DNA of 64,000 nucleotides. It comes from Staphylococcus auricularis. Lineage in GTDB: Bacteria; Bacillota; Bacilli; Staphylococcales; Staphylococcaceae. Below are positions 9,266 through 16,929 of the stretch, one piece after another. Numbering within the stretch: position 1 is the first letter of the stretch; the number at the start of each line of letters is the position of its first letter. The notes below the pieces were generated by a model. That model was given only the letters and a program-made list of their open reading frames with translations, did not search any database and was not told the origin of the DNA. The stretch is taken from the NCBI RefSeq assembly GCF_001500315.1, contig NZ_LLER01000007.1:1-64000 (forward strand), in the 5' to 3' direction. The translations under genes and the position numbers were made by a program.

Positions 9266-9739
9266 TTATTTATTAGCGTCATGTACGTAATCGATCGCAT
9301 TCATCCATAGCACATGACCGAGTAATTCTGATAAACGTTCTTCTGGTGGCATTTGTTCAACTGGAGGTGTCAATTTAAGTTTAGGAAGTACAAATTCGTG
9401 GAAAATCACGTGAATCGCAATTCCGAATAAAGAACCTCTCAATTTAGTCACTGCAGAAGATTTTTCAGCTAGTAATGCATAAGCGAAAGCATTCGCAATT
9501 GAAAAGCCATAGTGCACACCCATAGTTGTGACAGGAATTTCATTATTGTTATACGTAACTGTTAAATTTTGAATGTCTTCTGGCACTCCAAATTTTTTCA
9601 ACATTGTTAATGGTGGTGGTTCTTCGTTTCTTTCAGGTGTTCTTGGTGGTACAAGGCTTTCCCAACCCATTTTTACTGCACCGCCTAAAAAACCACCGAA
9701 TAGACCAGTAACAATAATACGTTTAGTTGTTTTATTCAT
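9266..9739 (-). CDS. YagU-family (DUF1440) inner membrane protein
   Basis: About 157 residues with an N-terminal membrane segment (IIVTGLFGGFLGGAVKMGWE), a Pro-rich stretch (PPRTPERNEEPPP) and two further hydrophobic segments, as in YagU/DUF1440 proteins, whose E. coli member has been linked to acid resistance. The ATG at 9739 sits 5 bases after AGAGGTGG; the GTG nine bases earlier is part of that ribosome-binding site. It is convergent with the siderophore lipoprotein gene and shares its terminator. The molecular role is unknown. Confidence 0.75.
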   Translation of the reverse strand: MNKTTKRIIVTGLFGGFLGGAVKMGWESLVPPRTPERNEEPPPLTMLKKFGVPEDIQNLTVTYNNNEIPVTTMGVHYGFSIANAFAYALLAEKSSAVTKLRGSLFGIAIHVIFHEFVLPKLKLTPPVEQMPPEERLSELLGHVLWMNAIDYVHDANK

Positions 9740-9971
9740 ACTTTCCACCTCTTTTTCTTATAATATTGTTATACCCGGAATTAGGCATTTCAATACTTAA
9801 ATTTTAATTTTTATCATTTTTGCAAAGTTAAAATAACTCCGCTTCTCAGTCACGTTTATGGAGCCCCCTTTTATATCTATCAGTGCCCGCAATCCACGTC
9901 ATATTAAAACAAAATCCCACAATACGAATAAAAATTTAAAATAATGTTCAATATTATCTTAAAAAATATAT

Positions 9972-9986
9972 TGATAATTCTTCTCA
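9972..9986 (+). promoter_or_regulatory. Fur box upstream of tatAC
   Basis: TGATAATTCTTCTCA matches the Fur consensus TGATAATNATTATCA at 12 of the 14 defined positions and lies 57 bp before the tatA start. Iron control of tat fits its role in exporting FepB. The rest of 9749-10042 is AT-rich with no gene seen. Confidence 0.6.
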
Positions 9987-10042
9987 ATAAGTATATATTT
10001 AAGAAAATATCACGCATCATCATACAGAAAAGAGGAATTTTC

Positions 10043-10270
10043 ATGATTGAAAGTACATTTGTTTTAGGGATGACTGGACCAACCGGCCTCATCATTATCA
10101 GTATCATCGCACTCATTCTCTTCGGCCCGAAAAAGTTACCTCAATTTGGACGCGCGATTGGCTCAACGTTACGTGAATTCAAATCAGCGACCGAACACAT
10201 CACTGACGACGATGAAGAATCACTAGACACACCCAGTACAAAATCATCCAAACAACGACGCGACAAGTAA
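10043..10270 (+). CDS. tatA: Sec-independent translocase subunit TatA
   Basis: A 75-residue TatA/E protein: a short N-terminal region, one transmembrane helix ([12 protein letters not shown], about residues 15-26), the conserved [14 protein letters not shown] hinge and amphipathic helix, then an acidic, Lys/Arg-ended tail. TatA oligomers form the pore for folded twin-arginine substrates. The ATG at 10043 follows AGAGGA. It is directly followed by tatC. In staphylococci the Tat system has one known dedicated substrate, the iron peroxidase FepB, which is encoded in the convergent operon here. Confidence 0.95.
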   Translation: MIESTFVLGMTGPTGLIIISIIALILFGPKKLPQFGRAIGSTLREFKSATEHITDDDEESLDTPSTKSSKQRRDK

Positions 10271-10277
10271 TTTAACC

Positions 10278-10970
10278 CTGCTTAATCATTTCTGTGAGTT
10301 ACGCTCACGTCTCATTAAGATCGGTGTAGCGTTCGTCATTGCGCTGCTCGCCGTCTATATTTCATCGCATTGGTGGATGGATACGTTTATACACGCCATT
10401 ACACAACACGACATCGACTTACACGCCTTCAGTTTTACAGAAATGATCCAAATTTATCTCATGATCATTTTATTCTGCACGTTATGTGTGGTCTCACCCG
10501 TACTCTTTTACCAACTGTGGGCATTTATCGAACCTGGATTGAAAGCAGTCGAACGTCAATTTGTTTATAAGTATAGTTTTTTATCTGTGTTATTATTTCT
10601 GACTGGCATCGTCCTCGCTTACGTCGTGATTTTTCCACTCATCATTCGATTTTCACTGAATCTTTCACAACTCATGTCAATTCAGCCTGTCATTGGATTC
10701 AAACAATATTTGACCGAGCTGTTGCGTTGGCTCTTATTTTTTGGCATCATCTTCCAATTGCCTATTCTATTTATAGGTCTCACCAAGATCGATTTGATCG
10801 ATGCGCAAATGTTAAAGCCTTACCGAAAATATGTCTACTTCATTTGTTTTGTCGTCGCAAGTCTCATCGCACCGCCCGATCTTTTTCTCAATATATTATT
10901 GTCACTCCCGCTCATCTTATTATTTGAACTCAGCATGTTCGTCATTCGTTTTACCAAACCTAACACGTGA
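10278..10970 (+). CDS. tatC: Sec-independent translocase subunit TatC, start codon unclear
   Basis: TatC recognises the twin-arginine signal. The N-terminal HFCELRSRL (family E15 glutamate), the periplasmic LWAFIEPGL motif and six membrane helices are all present. The frame is open from a TAG at 10224 to the stop at 10970, but between that TAG and the conserved HFCELR there is no ATG, GTG or TTG; the only near-start is CTG at 10278, with no clear ribosome-binding site. The first ATG (10377) would remove the first helix and the signal-binding glutamate. Either a CTG start is used with coupling to tatA (which ends 7 bp upstream), or the start codon has been lost. Identity is secure, expression is not. 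Confidence 0.85.
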   Translation: MLNHFCELRSRLIKIGVAFVIALLAVYISSHWWMDTFIHAITQHDIDLHAFSFTEMIQIYLMIILFCTLCVVSPVLFYQLWAFIEPGLKAVERQFVYKYSFLSVLLFLTGIVLAYVVIFPLIIRFSLNLSQLMSIQPVIGFKQYLTELLRWLLFFGIIFQLPILFIGLTKIDLIDAQMLKPYRKYVYFICFVVASLIAPPDLFLNILLSLPLILLFELSMFVIRFTKPNT

Positions 10971-10995
10971 AAAAGAAATCCTTACATATCGGATA

Positions 10996-11100
10996 CAAAA
11001 AGAGGTAGGATACACCCTTGGATGTGTACTACACCCCAATAGTTAGAATTTTAGTCCAACTTTTGGGGTGCACATCAATGTCCTACCTCTTTATATTTTT
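10996..11100. repeat. Imperfect 90-bp palindrome acting as shared terminator (MITE-like)
   Basis: Three nested stems share one centre: AGAGGTAGGA (11001-11010) with TCCTACCTCT (11081-11090), GATGTG (11021-11026) with CACATC (11071-11076), and CACCCCAA (11032-11039) with TTGGGGTG (11063-11070). A-rich DNA to the left and T-rich DNA to the right let it terminate both tatC and fepC. The size and nesting resemble a small insertion-derived repeat rather than a plain terminator. Confidence 0.7.
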
Positions 11101-11133
11101 ATGAATTAAATCATGTCAATCCATCACTGTTTG

Positions 11134-12840
11134 TCATTTTTTACGTCTAAACAGGTAAACCCCACCTACTAAAATAAGGAAGAGTGCCTGTGCAGCGATG
11201 GTTTCTACCGTTGGATAAAATCCAATCCAGCTGAGTGTCGGCACGTGTTCTAGACCATGGCGTGGCACAATATTAAGTAATTGTAGTTTTTGGACACTCA
11301 TGCCCAACATTTTGAAGGCCATGACGAAGAGAATCACTGTCAACACTCTGAAGATATAATAAATCGGTATTAATTTAACGATAAAGCGATACAATAATGC
11401 AAAAATAGCAAGTATCACGAGCGCATAAGCAATCCCTAACGCAAACTGTGTCCCTTTAATCTCACCGATCATACCCATGTAAAAGACGATGACTTCAACG
11501 CCTTCTCTGAGTACAGTAATTAAGCCAATCGTACCTAGTAAGAGTAAATTACGATTTTTAATCGCATTATCATACATTTGTTGAATCATGTCATTCCAGC
11601 ATTGTGCTGAAGAATGACGGTGCATCCATAAACCGACGACAAACATTAAGAACACTGCGACAAGGCCTAACGCTGCTTCCATCCCTTCACGGAGCACGCC
11701 ACTATCGCCTAATAAGCGTATAAAGAGAAATGCGAGCGCTAAACTAATCACTAAACCAGTGACAGCACCACCAAGGACACTCGCTGTACCTTTACGATAG
11801 TCCATTTGTCGCGTCATCGTTGTTAACGTCATCACAATGAGTAGCACTTCTAATCCTTCACGAAGGAAAATGAGCGCCACATCCCATGACGTATAACCTT
11901 GTTTACCAACTGTTTCAGCGATTTCTTTATTAATTGTAGTTAAACCGTTTTTCACTTTAGCTTTGTTGTCTTCATTCAAGATACTTTGATAATACGGAAT
12001 TCGGTTTTCAATTTTATTATACAGTCCAATGTTTTTCGTTTGGATTTGACCTTCGACATACGGCCAAATACTGATAAACTGACCGAGCGCTTCGTCAGCA
12101 TCATCTGGCTTATTGTTATCGATGCCACGTAGTGCTTTATCGAGTTGCGTATTTAAATCTGAGGCATGATACTTGCCGTTATTGGATTGTGACGGAGATT
12201 GATCGGCTTGATCGATCGCACCTTTAAAGTTCGTCCAAGCTGACTCGACTTTCTTCGTATTTAACGGTTCCTTTTCAACCGCAACTCTTAACTGCATTAA
12301 CGCTACTTCGATTTGTCCATATTGGCCCATATCTTTATTTCTGATGACCGTTTCATGACGCGTCCAAGTAGATTTTAACTTACTGTTGATTTGTTTCAAC
12401 TGAGCTTGATCTTTATCTTCAATCGCTTGTTGAATCGGTCCACTCTGTTGATCGATTAAATGCTGTAACGTTTTAATTTCTTCCGTGTGATCTGATTGAT
12501 TCAAACTATCCTCATACGCAATCAATGCTTTCGTGAGTTCTGAAAGTTGCGCTGTTTGGTCTGCGGGTTTCGCTTGATCATCTAATTTATCCAGTGCGGA
12601 TGTCACGCGTTTTCCTTCTTTAGAATCTTTGACCTGCAGAGCATCAACCTGTGATTTAATCTTATCGATGTCTTGTTTCGTCTCTTTAGAAGCTTGGTCA
12701 GCATCTTGTAAGGTAGATTTTGCGTCAGTGATTGAGACATACACCTCACTAAAGTCAGCTTCTGCAGCTTGAAGTTGCGGTGCTCGAACCATAAACAATA
12801 CGAGTGCGACCATGACGATTTTAATCAAATAATGTTTCAC
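11134..12840 (-). CDS. fepC: FepC, FTR1-family high-affinity iron permease
   Basis: A 568-residue protein with a signal peptide, a large coiled, Asp/Gln/Lys-rich extracellular domain (about residues 25-310) and a C-terminal FTR1/EfeU permease with seven membrane helices. REGLE near residue 330, REGME and REGVE carry the paired Arg-Glu-Gly motifs that bind iron along the path. With FepA and FepB it forms the staphylococcal Fep system for iron, including haem iron, uptake. The start at 12840 overlaps the end of fepB by 20 bp, so translation is coupled. This is the last gene of the operon and is ended by the palindrome at 11001-11090. The extracellular N-terminal extension is typical of the Firmicute type. 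Confidence 0.93.
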   Translation of the reverse strand: MKHYLIKIVMVALVLFMVRAPQLQAAEADFSEVYVSITDAKSTLQDADQASKETKQDIDKIKSQVDALQVKDSKEGKRVTSALDKLDDQAKPADQTAQLSELTKALIAYEDSLNQSDHTEEIKTLQHLIDQQSGPIQQAIEDKDQAQLKQINSKLKSTWTRHETVIRNKDMGQYGQIEVALMQLRVAVEKEPLNTKKVESAWTNFKGAIDQADQSPSQSNNGKYHASDLNTQLDKALRGIDNNKPDDADEALGQFISIWPYVEGQIQTKNIGLYNKIENRIPYYQSILNEDNKAKVKNGLTTINKEIAETVGKQGYTSWDVALIFLREGLEVLLIVMTLTTMTRQMDYRKGTASVLGGAVTGLVISLALAFLFIRLLGDSGVLREGMEAALGLVAVFLMFVVGLWMHRHSSAQCWNDMIQQMYDNAIKNRNLLLLGTIGLITVLREGVEVIVFYMGMIGEIKGTQFALGIAYALVILAIFALLYRFIVKLIPIYYIFRVLTVILFVMAFKMLGMSVQKLQLLNIVPRHGLEHVPTLSWIGFYPTVETIAAQALFLILVGGVYLFRRKK

Positions 12841-14047
12841 CTAGATAACCTCCCTTCTTAACCCCGGGAAGCATCAGGAATAATCCAGAACCACGATGAG
12901 TGATGTATTCATTCAACTTATCTTTCGAGCCTAAACTATTTTGAATATCGATAAATTGTTGCGGACTTTTCTGGAAAGAAATGAATAACAGCCCGGTATC
13001 ATAGTTCCCCGTCGCATCATCTGTGCCTCGCATATAGTTATACGCACGGCGAAGAATTTCCGTCTTCGCTTCTCTCGCTAAACGGGCATGTGCATCTGTA
13101 GGTATGACATATTCTCCACTCGCATCTTTCGCAGATAAATCTAGTGTGTCATATTCGTCTTTTTTACCTAGAGGCGCGCCTGAAGCACGATGTCGTCCAA
13201 ACGTCGCTTCTTGTTCTTCCAAGGCTGTACGATCCCACGTTTCAATATGGATCTGAATCTTTCTCAAGACACAATATGTACCATATGTCGCCCATCCGTC
13301 ATCTAAAAATACATAGTCTTTATAGCCTTCAGTATCTCTTGGATTCTGTGTCCCATCTTTAAACGCCATCAAATTTCGAGGTGTCTCGTTCCCTTTTCCT
13401 GAGATAAATCCAGTTTCCGACCATTTAATTTGCACGAGATCTAAATACGGTCGTATGAGGTTATGAATGGCGTGGAATGCGACTTGTGGATCGTTGGCAC
13501 ACGCCTGAATAAAAATGTCTCCGCCTGTAATTGCTTTGTCCAATTGGTCGTTAGGAAAATGAGGTAGATCTTTAAATGAGTGCGGTATTTTAGATTTTAA
13601 CCCCACCTTTTTTAAAAATGTCTTACTCACCCCGAACGTAATCGTTAACTTGCTGGCATCTAGACCAATCGATTCCCCAGTATCAACAGGTGGCAATAAG
13701 GTATTGCTTGAAGTTTTCCCTATCGTGTCACCTTGCATCATTTTAATCGTGCTTTGCGTCCACGCTTTGAACATGTCTTTAATCTTCGCTTTGTCATGTT
13801 GCTTTAATTCTAGTACCGCTAAGTTGATATTTTTCTGATGCGGTGTCGTGATACCCGGTTGTACTTTGCCATAGAATTGATAAGCCTCATTCGCTTCATC
13901 TTCAGGTGTTTCAAACATCGATTTGAACGTAAAGAGGCTCCCAACACCTGTCGCGCCGATCGCAACACCAGCGCCACCGATGCCTAACATTTTCAAAAAT
14001 GAACGTCTTGAATAAGTCGTATCATGTTTGTTGTTATCTTGGGTCAT
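12821..14047 (-). CDS. fepB: FepB, Tat-exported DyP-type haem peroxidase
   Basis: A 408-residue dye-decolourising peroxidase of the EfeB class. The N-terminus has a twin-arginine signal (SRRSFLKML, residues 13-21, then a Gly/Ala/Val-rich hydrophobic stretch). The body has the DyP distal motif (MAFKDGTQN) and the proximal-side PTDAHARLA histidine. It acts outside the membrane and is thought to oxidise ferrous iron or release haem iron for FepC. Its ATG overlaps the stop of fepA (ATGA), and its end overlaps fepC. The tatAC genes that export it lie just beyond fepC, convergent, and both units have Fur boxes, so secretion and substrate are co-regulated by iron. Confidence 0.94.
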   Translation of the reverse strand: MTQDNNKHDTTYSRRSFLKMLGIGGAGVAIGATGVGSLFTFKSMFETPEDEANEAYQFYGKVQPGITTPHQKNINLAVLELKQHDKAKIKDMFKAWTQSTIKMMQGDTIGKTSSNTLLPPVDTGESIGLDASKLTITFGVSKTFLKKVGLKSKIPHSFKDLPHFPNDQLDKAITGGDIFIQACANDPQVAFHAIHNLIRPYLDLVQIKWSETGFISGKGNETPRNLMAFKDGTQNPRDTEGYKDYVFLDDGWATYGTYCVLRKIQIHIETWDRTALEEQEATFGRHRASGAPLGKKDEYDTLDLSAKDASGEYVIPTDAHARLAREAKTEILRRAYNYMRGTDDATGNYDTGLLFISFQKSPQQFIDIQNSLGSKDKLNEYITHRGSGLFLMLPGVKKGGYLGETLFD

Positions 14048-14913
14048 TCTGTAACCACAGCCATCTGACTTAATGGTTCACCAAGTTCGTTGACTGCGTT
14101 TGCAAGTTCTTTCTTCTGGTCGTCATTTAATTCTGTATAGTCGATGTAACCACCGTCTTTTTTATATTGATCTAACAGTTCATTCACTTTATCAAATTTT
14201 TCTTTGATATTTTGGCTTAAATCTTTATCTTTTTTATCTAACGTTGGTTTAAATAGCTCGTAAATTTTTTCTGCACCTTCGATGTTAGCTTTAAAGTCAT
14301 ATAAGTCCGTATGAGAATAAATTTCTTCTTCACCTGTGATTTTAGATGTAGAAACTTCATTTAATAAGTCCACTGAACCTTGAACCATTAATTTAGGTGT
14401 AATGTCTAACGTATCTGTCTTCGCACGTAGTTCTTTGACATCTTTAAGAAGTTGGTCAGCGTCTTGTTTTGTCGTGTCTGTAATCTTTTGATCTTCATAG
14501 AGATCTTTCTCTATCTTATGATAACCGCTCCATTCGTCTTCTTTATTTTCCTCTTTCATATCGGCAAGACGTGCATCAATCTTAGGATCTAAATCGCCAA
14601 ATGCTTCAGCAACAGGCTCTGAACGTTCATAGTACATACGCACATTTGGATATAGTTTTTTTGCTTCTTCCATGTCATCATTTTTAATGGCTGTGACAAA
14701 TTGCTCAGTTCCCGTTAAGAATTTGTCTAATTCATTATCCGTAAATGCTTTGTATTCTTTCGTCGCTTTTTCTAATTCGGCTTTATTTTCACTATTACTT
14801 TTCGTCGCAGTTTCTTCTTTATTTTCTTCTTTCGGATTCTCTTCTTTGTTGGTGTTCCCACAAGCTGCTACTAAAAGTGACGATGATAATAAAAGCGTTG
14901 CTAATTTCTTCAT
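14044..14913 (-). CDS. fepA: FepA, EfeO-type iron-binding lipoprotein (imelysin/M75-like)
   Basis: A 289-residue lipoprotein with lipobox VAAC, a Lys/Glu/Asn-rich tether and an EfeO/EfeM imelysin-like four-helix domain (about residues 50-289). It binds iron outside the membrane and delivers it to the FepB/FepC pair. The start is taken as the ATG at 14913, which follows GGAG by 8 bases; an in-frame GTG at 14922 lies inside that site. It is the first gene of fepABC. A consensus SigA promoter and Fur box lie about 170 bp upstream, leaving a long 5' leader. Confidence 0.9.
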   Translation of the reverse strand: MKKLATLLLSSSLLVAACGNTNKEENPKEENKEETATKSNSENKAELEKATKEYKAFTDNELDKFLTGTEQFVTAIKNDDMEEAKKLYPNVRMYYERSEPVAEAFGDLDPKIDARLADMKEENKEDEWSGYHKIEKDLYEDQKITDTTKQDADQLLKDVKELRAKTDTLDITPKLMVQGSVDLLNEVSTSKITGEEEIYSHTDLYDFKANIEGAEKIYELFKPTLDKKDKDLSQNIKEKFDKVNELLDQYKKDGGYIDYTELNDDQKKELANAVNELGEPLSQMAVVTE

Positions 14914-15076
14914 AATGTTCACTCCATAAGTAAGATTTATAACTATCGAATAAGGCCCTGTTCACTATTAATGACGTGTTAACTTATGTGAAATCAGCAA
15001 TTTCATGTTTTAATGTTGCTCAATATCATCTTATTATGTGCCAATACGTTCATAATATTAAACAGTATTGCTCTAC

Positions 15077-15123
15077 TGATAATCATTTTCAATCATTATA
15101 TGCCTATGGTTGAAGCCTGTCAA
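15077..15123 (-). promoter_or_regulatory. Consensus promoter and Fur box of fepABC
   Basis: On the minus strand a perfect -35 TTGACA (15118-15123) is 17 bp from a perfect -10 TATAAT (15095-15100). TGATAATCATTTTCA (15077-15091, plus-strand reading) matches the Fur consensus at all but one position and covers the start site. The transcript would have a leader of about 165 nt before fepA. An apparent open frame on the plus strand here (15013-15318) is not credible as a gene. Confidence 0.9.
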
Positions 15124-15295
15124 TATGCTTTTAAGTGGCAAAGTGGTGGGAAACGAGCGAATTTGAGATATGTCATTCAATTGTTAAAAATGGGGTACTA
15201 TTTGCACACATTTAATGCTATATTTTTATTAATTAACATCAACGATATGGATTTAAAAAGAGGAAAATGGCATTCGACGGAGAGGAAGAAACGAG

Positions 15296-15688
15296 ATGAA
15301 AAAATGTATATTTTGTAATGAGATTCATGCAGAACACATATTAATGGAGACCTTTCATTTTCAAGTCGTTCTTGATATCGATCCCATCCAACAAGGTCAT
15401 TTACTCATTATGACAAAAAATCACCTACGTCATATCGCCGAACTCTCTGAAGAACAGCTGTTAGAGCTCGGTCAATTAGAACAGCGCTTAATTGGCATTA
15501 TTGAGCATAACTTTGATGTGCTCGGCGTAACTATCGCTCAGAATAACGGAAATGCGATGGATCCGGCTGCGCATTTTCATGTTCATGTCATCCCGCGTTA
15601 TACAGAAGATGGTTTCTGGAATGAAGTGACACCTCAGCCCCACCCCTTAGACATAGAGAAACTGAAAAACTTGATGGAGTTGTTTTGA
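15296..15688 (+). CDS. HIT-family hydrolase
   Basis: A 130-residue histidine-triad protein. The N-terminal CIFCNEI is typical of the family, and the catalytic HFHVHVIPR triad is at about residues 93-101. HIT proteins hydrolyse nucleoside monophosphate conjugates such as AMP-amino acid or Ap4A-type compounds in the cytosol. The ATG at 15296 follows GAGAGGAAG. It stands alone between the fep promoter and a toxin-antitoxin locus. The substrate is unknown; this is a shorter form than typical HinT, ending soon after the triad with a 30-residue tail. Confidence 0.88.
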   Translation: MKKCIFCNEIHAEHILMETFHFQVVLDIDPIQQGHLLIMTKNHLRHIAELSEEQLLELGQLEQRLIGIIEHNFDVLGVTIAQNNGNAMDPAAHFHVHVIPRYTEDGFWNEVTPQPHPLDIEKLKNLMELF

Positions 15689-15939
15689 AGTTTAGCTATG
15701 AGTTTAATGATTACAATAATAATAGGAAGAAACTGAGATTTTATTTAATTACATTCACAAACTAAACCAGGACCTTACAGTGTGTAAAATATGAATTTCA
15801 GATGTTAATATGTCACATAAAATTTTATTTTGTTATTTTATAATTTAAATATATGATTATGTACATCTAGGTGGTATAATGATGAAAGTCGCCTATATTT
15901 CTCTACGGCGAAAATTAGCGGTAGAGAGGAGGTGCAGAC

Positions 15940-16038
15940 ATGATAGATATACTTAGTAATATCGCAATCACTGCTATTAGTGGTTGTATTGTCACATGGT
16001 TCGCATATTGGCTTAGCAACCGTGACAAGAAACAATAG
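15940..16038 (+). CDS. PepA1/Fst-family type I toxin peptide
   Basis: A 32-residue hydrophobic peptide with one membrane helix (ITAISGCIVTWFAYWL) and a charged end (SNRDKKQ). The ISGC, YWLS and final basic residues line up with the S. aureus SprA1-encoded PepA1 toxin, a pore-forming peptide of the Fst family that damages membranes when over-produced. The ATG at 15940 follows GAGAGGAGG with good spacing, but that site is inside a hairpin. A convergent antisense RNA overlapping the 3' end is the expected antitoxin. Identification rests on length, composition and the locus layout. Confidence 0.85.
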   Translation: MIDILSNIAITAISGCIVTWFAYWLSNRDKKQ

Positions 16039-16054
16039 GCGAATAAGCCACACT

Positions 16055-16090
16055 AAAAAACCCCTCACTACTGGAGATAGTGAGGGGTTT
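16055..16090. terminator. Bidirectional terminator shared by toxin mRNA and antitoxin RNA
   Basis: CCCCTCACTA (16061-16070) and TAGTGAGGGG (16078-16087) form a perfect 10-bp stem with loop CTGGAGA. The minus-strand side has six Ts, the plus side three. Confidence 0.92.
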
Positions 16091-16116
16091 GGTGCAAAAA
16101 TGTAGATATACTTATG
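16055..16116 (-). ncRNA. Antisense antitoxin RNA of the PepA1-type locus
   Basis: A strong minus-strand promoter (-35 TTGCAT at 16146-16151, 17 bp, -10 TATAAT at 16123-16128) fires toward the shared terminator, giving an RNA of about 60 nt that covers the 3' end of the toxin mRNA. Layout and size match RNAII-type antitoxins of Fst modules. The start near 16116 is inferred from the -10 position. Confidence 0.75.
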
Positions 16117-16130
16117 TTTCATATTATAAC

Positions 16131-16149
16131 GCATTGTAGACTACAATGC
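16131..16149. promoter_or_regulatory. Perfect palindrome in the antitoxin promoter
   Basis: GCATTGTAG-A-CTACAATGC is a perfect 9+1+9 inverted repeat lying between the -10 and -35 of the antisense RNA promoter. Its place suggests an operator, but no regulator is known. From 16152 to 16523 no gene is seen. Confidence 0.45.
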
Positions 16150-16523
16150 AAACTAATTTTGCCAATAGTAGCACAATTTAAATATAAAGTAGTCATAAGT
16201 GGTTTAGGTATGTGTAAGCTTATAGATATTATAATGATCCAGTTTGGAAGTTCTTTTGTAATTATATTTTTCACCTTGTCTATATTTTAGATTACAAGAG
16301 GCGGGAAAGCATCACTAGAATCAATCGGAAAAATATTTCTATAAATATTATTTTAATTTTGATAGAACTACGTACTAAATCTATTAAATCATGTTATATT
16401 TTAAATAGAAATCAAATCATTTAAACACCTTGTGTGAACGAATTATTTTTCCAAATACGAAATGAAGCCAACCTAACAATGAAGAACGGACATATTCATA
16501 AAAATCGATTTAAAGGAGTTTAT

Positions 16524-16874
16524 ATGAAAAAATCATTTAAAATCATGGGTTCCGTACTTATCATTTTGATTATCATAATTGTTTTAGTGGGGATCAACTT
16601 GTATATGTATCAAAAACATGAAGAAGAAAAAATACGACATGCAGTCCATCACGTCTTCAAACAAAAAGGTTGGGAAGATAAGGTGAAAAGTGAAAAGAAT
16701 ATCTTCACGTATATTACTGACTATAATGACTTAGAAGTTACTTTTAAAGATGAACCTTATAACGCCTACACGTATTACTTTGATGAAAATGGGAAAGTGA
16801 CAGGCGCTGGTATTTTAAAAGACGAATACAATAAAAAACCGAAACATTATAAAAAATCATATGACATCGATTAA
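16524..16874 (+). CDS. DUF3139 family membrane-anchored protein
   Basis: A 116-residue protein with an N-terminal membrane helix (residues 8-30, Ile/Leu/Val-rich) and a small extracellular domain with the DUF3139 pattern (KGWEDKVKSEK ... YYFDENGKVTG). Staphylococci carry families of such short proteins of unknown role. The ATG at 16524 is chosen because AAAGGAG lies 6 bases before it; the frame is open further upstream to 16434 without a ribosome-binding site. It is followed at once by a strong terminator and is a single-gene unit. Confidence 0.75.
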   Translation: MKKSFKIMGSVLIILIIIIVLVGINLYMYQKHEEEKIRHAVHHVFKQKGWEDKVKSEKNIFTYITDYNDLEVTFKDEPYNAYTYYFDENGKVTGAGILKDEYNKKPKHYKKSYDID

Positions 16875-16884
16875 AAAACAATTT

Positions 16885-16922
16885 GAGACGTTAAGCATGC
16901 ATCACTTAACGTCTCGCCTTTT
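16885..16922. terminator. Bidirectional terminator between the DUF3139 gene and nagA
   Basis: GAGACGTTAAG (16885-16895) and CTTAACGTCTC (16905-16915) form a perfect 11-bp stem with a T run after and an A run before. It ends both the DUF3139 gene and the long leftward sugar operon. Confidence 0.92.
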
Positions 16923-16929
16923 TAAAATT

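Larger units (their letters stand above)
15875..16116 (+). ncRNA. Type I toxin mRNA with self-sequestered ribosome-binding site
   Basis: A -10 TATAAT (15875-15880) starts an RNA of about 200 nt ending at the terminator 16061-16087. TCTCTAC (about 15899-15905) pairs with GTAGAGA (15921-15927), hiding the ribosome-binding site GAGAGGAGG. TCGCCTAT (15889-15896) is perfectly complementary to ATAGGCGA (16035-16042), which spans the toxin stop codon, so the 5' and 3' ends can lock together. Both devices are typical of Fst/PepA1 toxin mRNAs. The -35 is poor. The region 15689-15840 before it is AT-rich with nothing recognised. Confidence 0.7.

Noticed and set aside
15013..15318. Open frame of 101 codons on the plus strand before the HIT gene.
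   Set aside because: It runs over the fepABC promoter and Fur box and overlaps the HIT start; composition is that of non-coding AT-rich DNA.
16291..16344. Open stretch ITRGGKASLESIGKIFL that looks like a protein C-terminus.
   Set aside because: Only 17 codons without a start or a ribosome-binding site; no family can be given.
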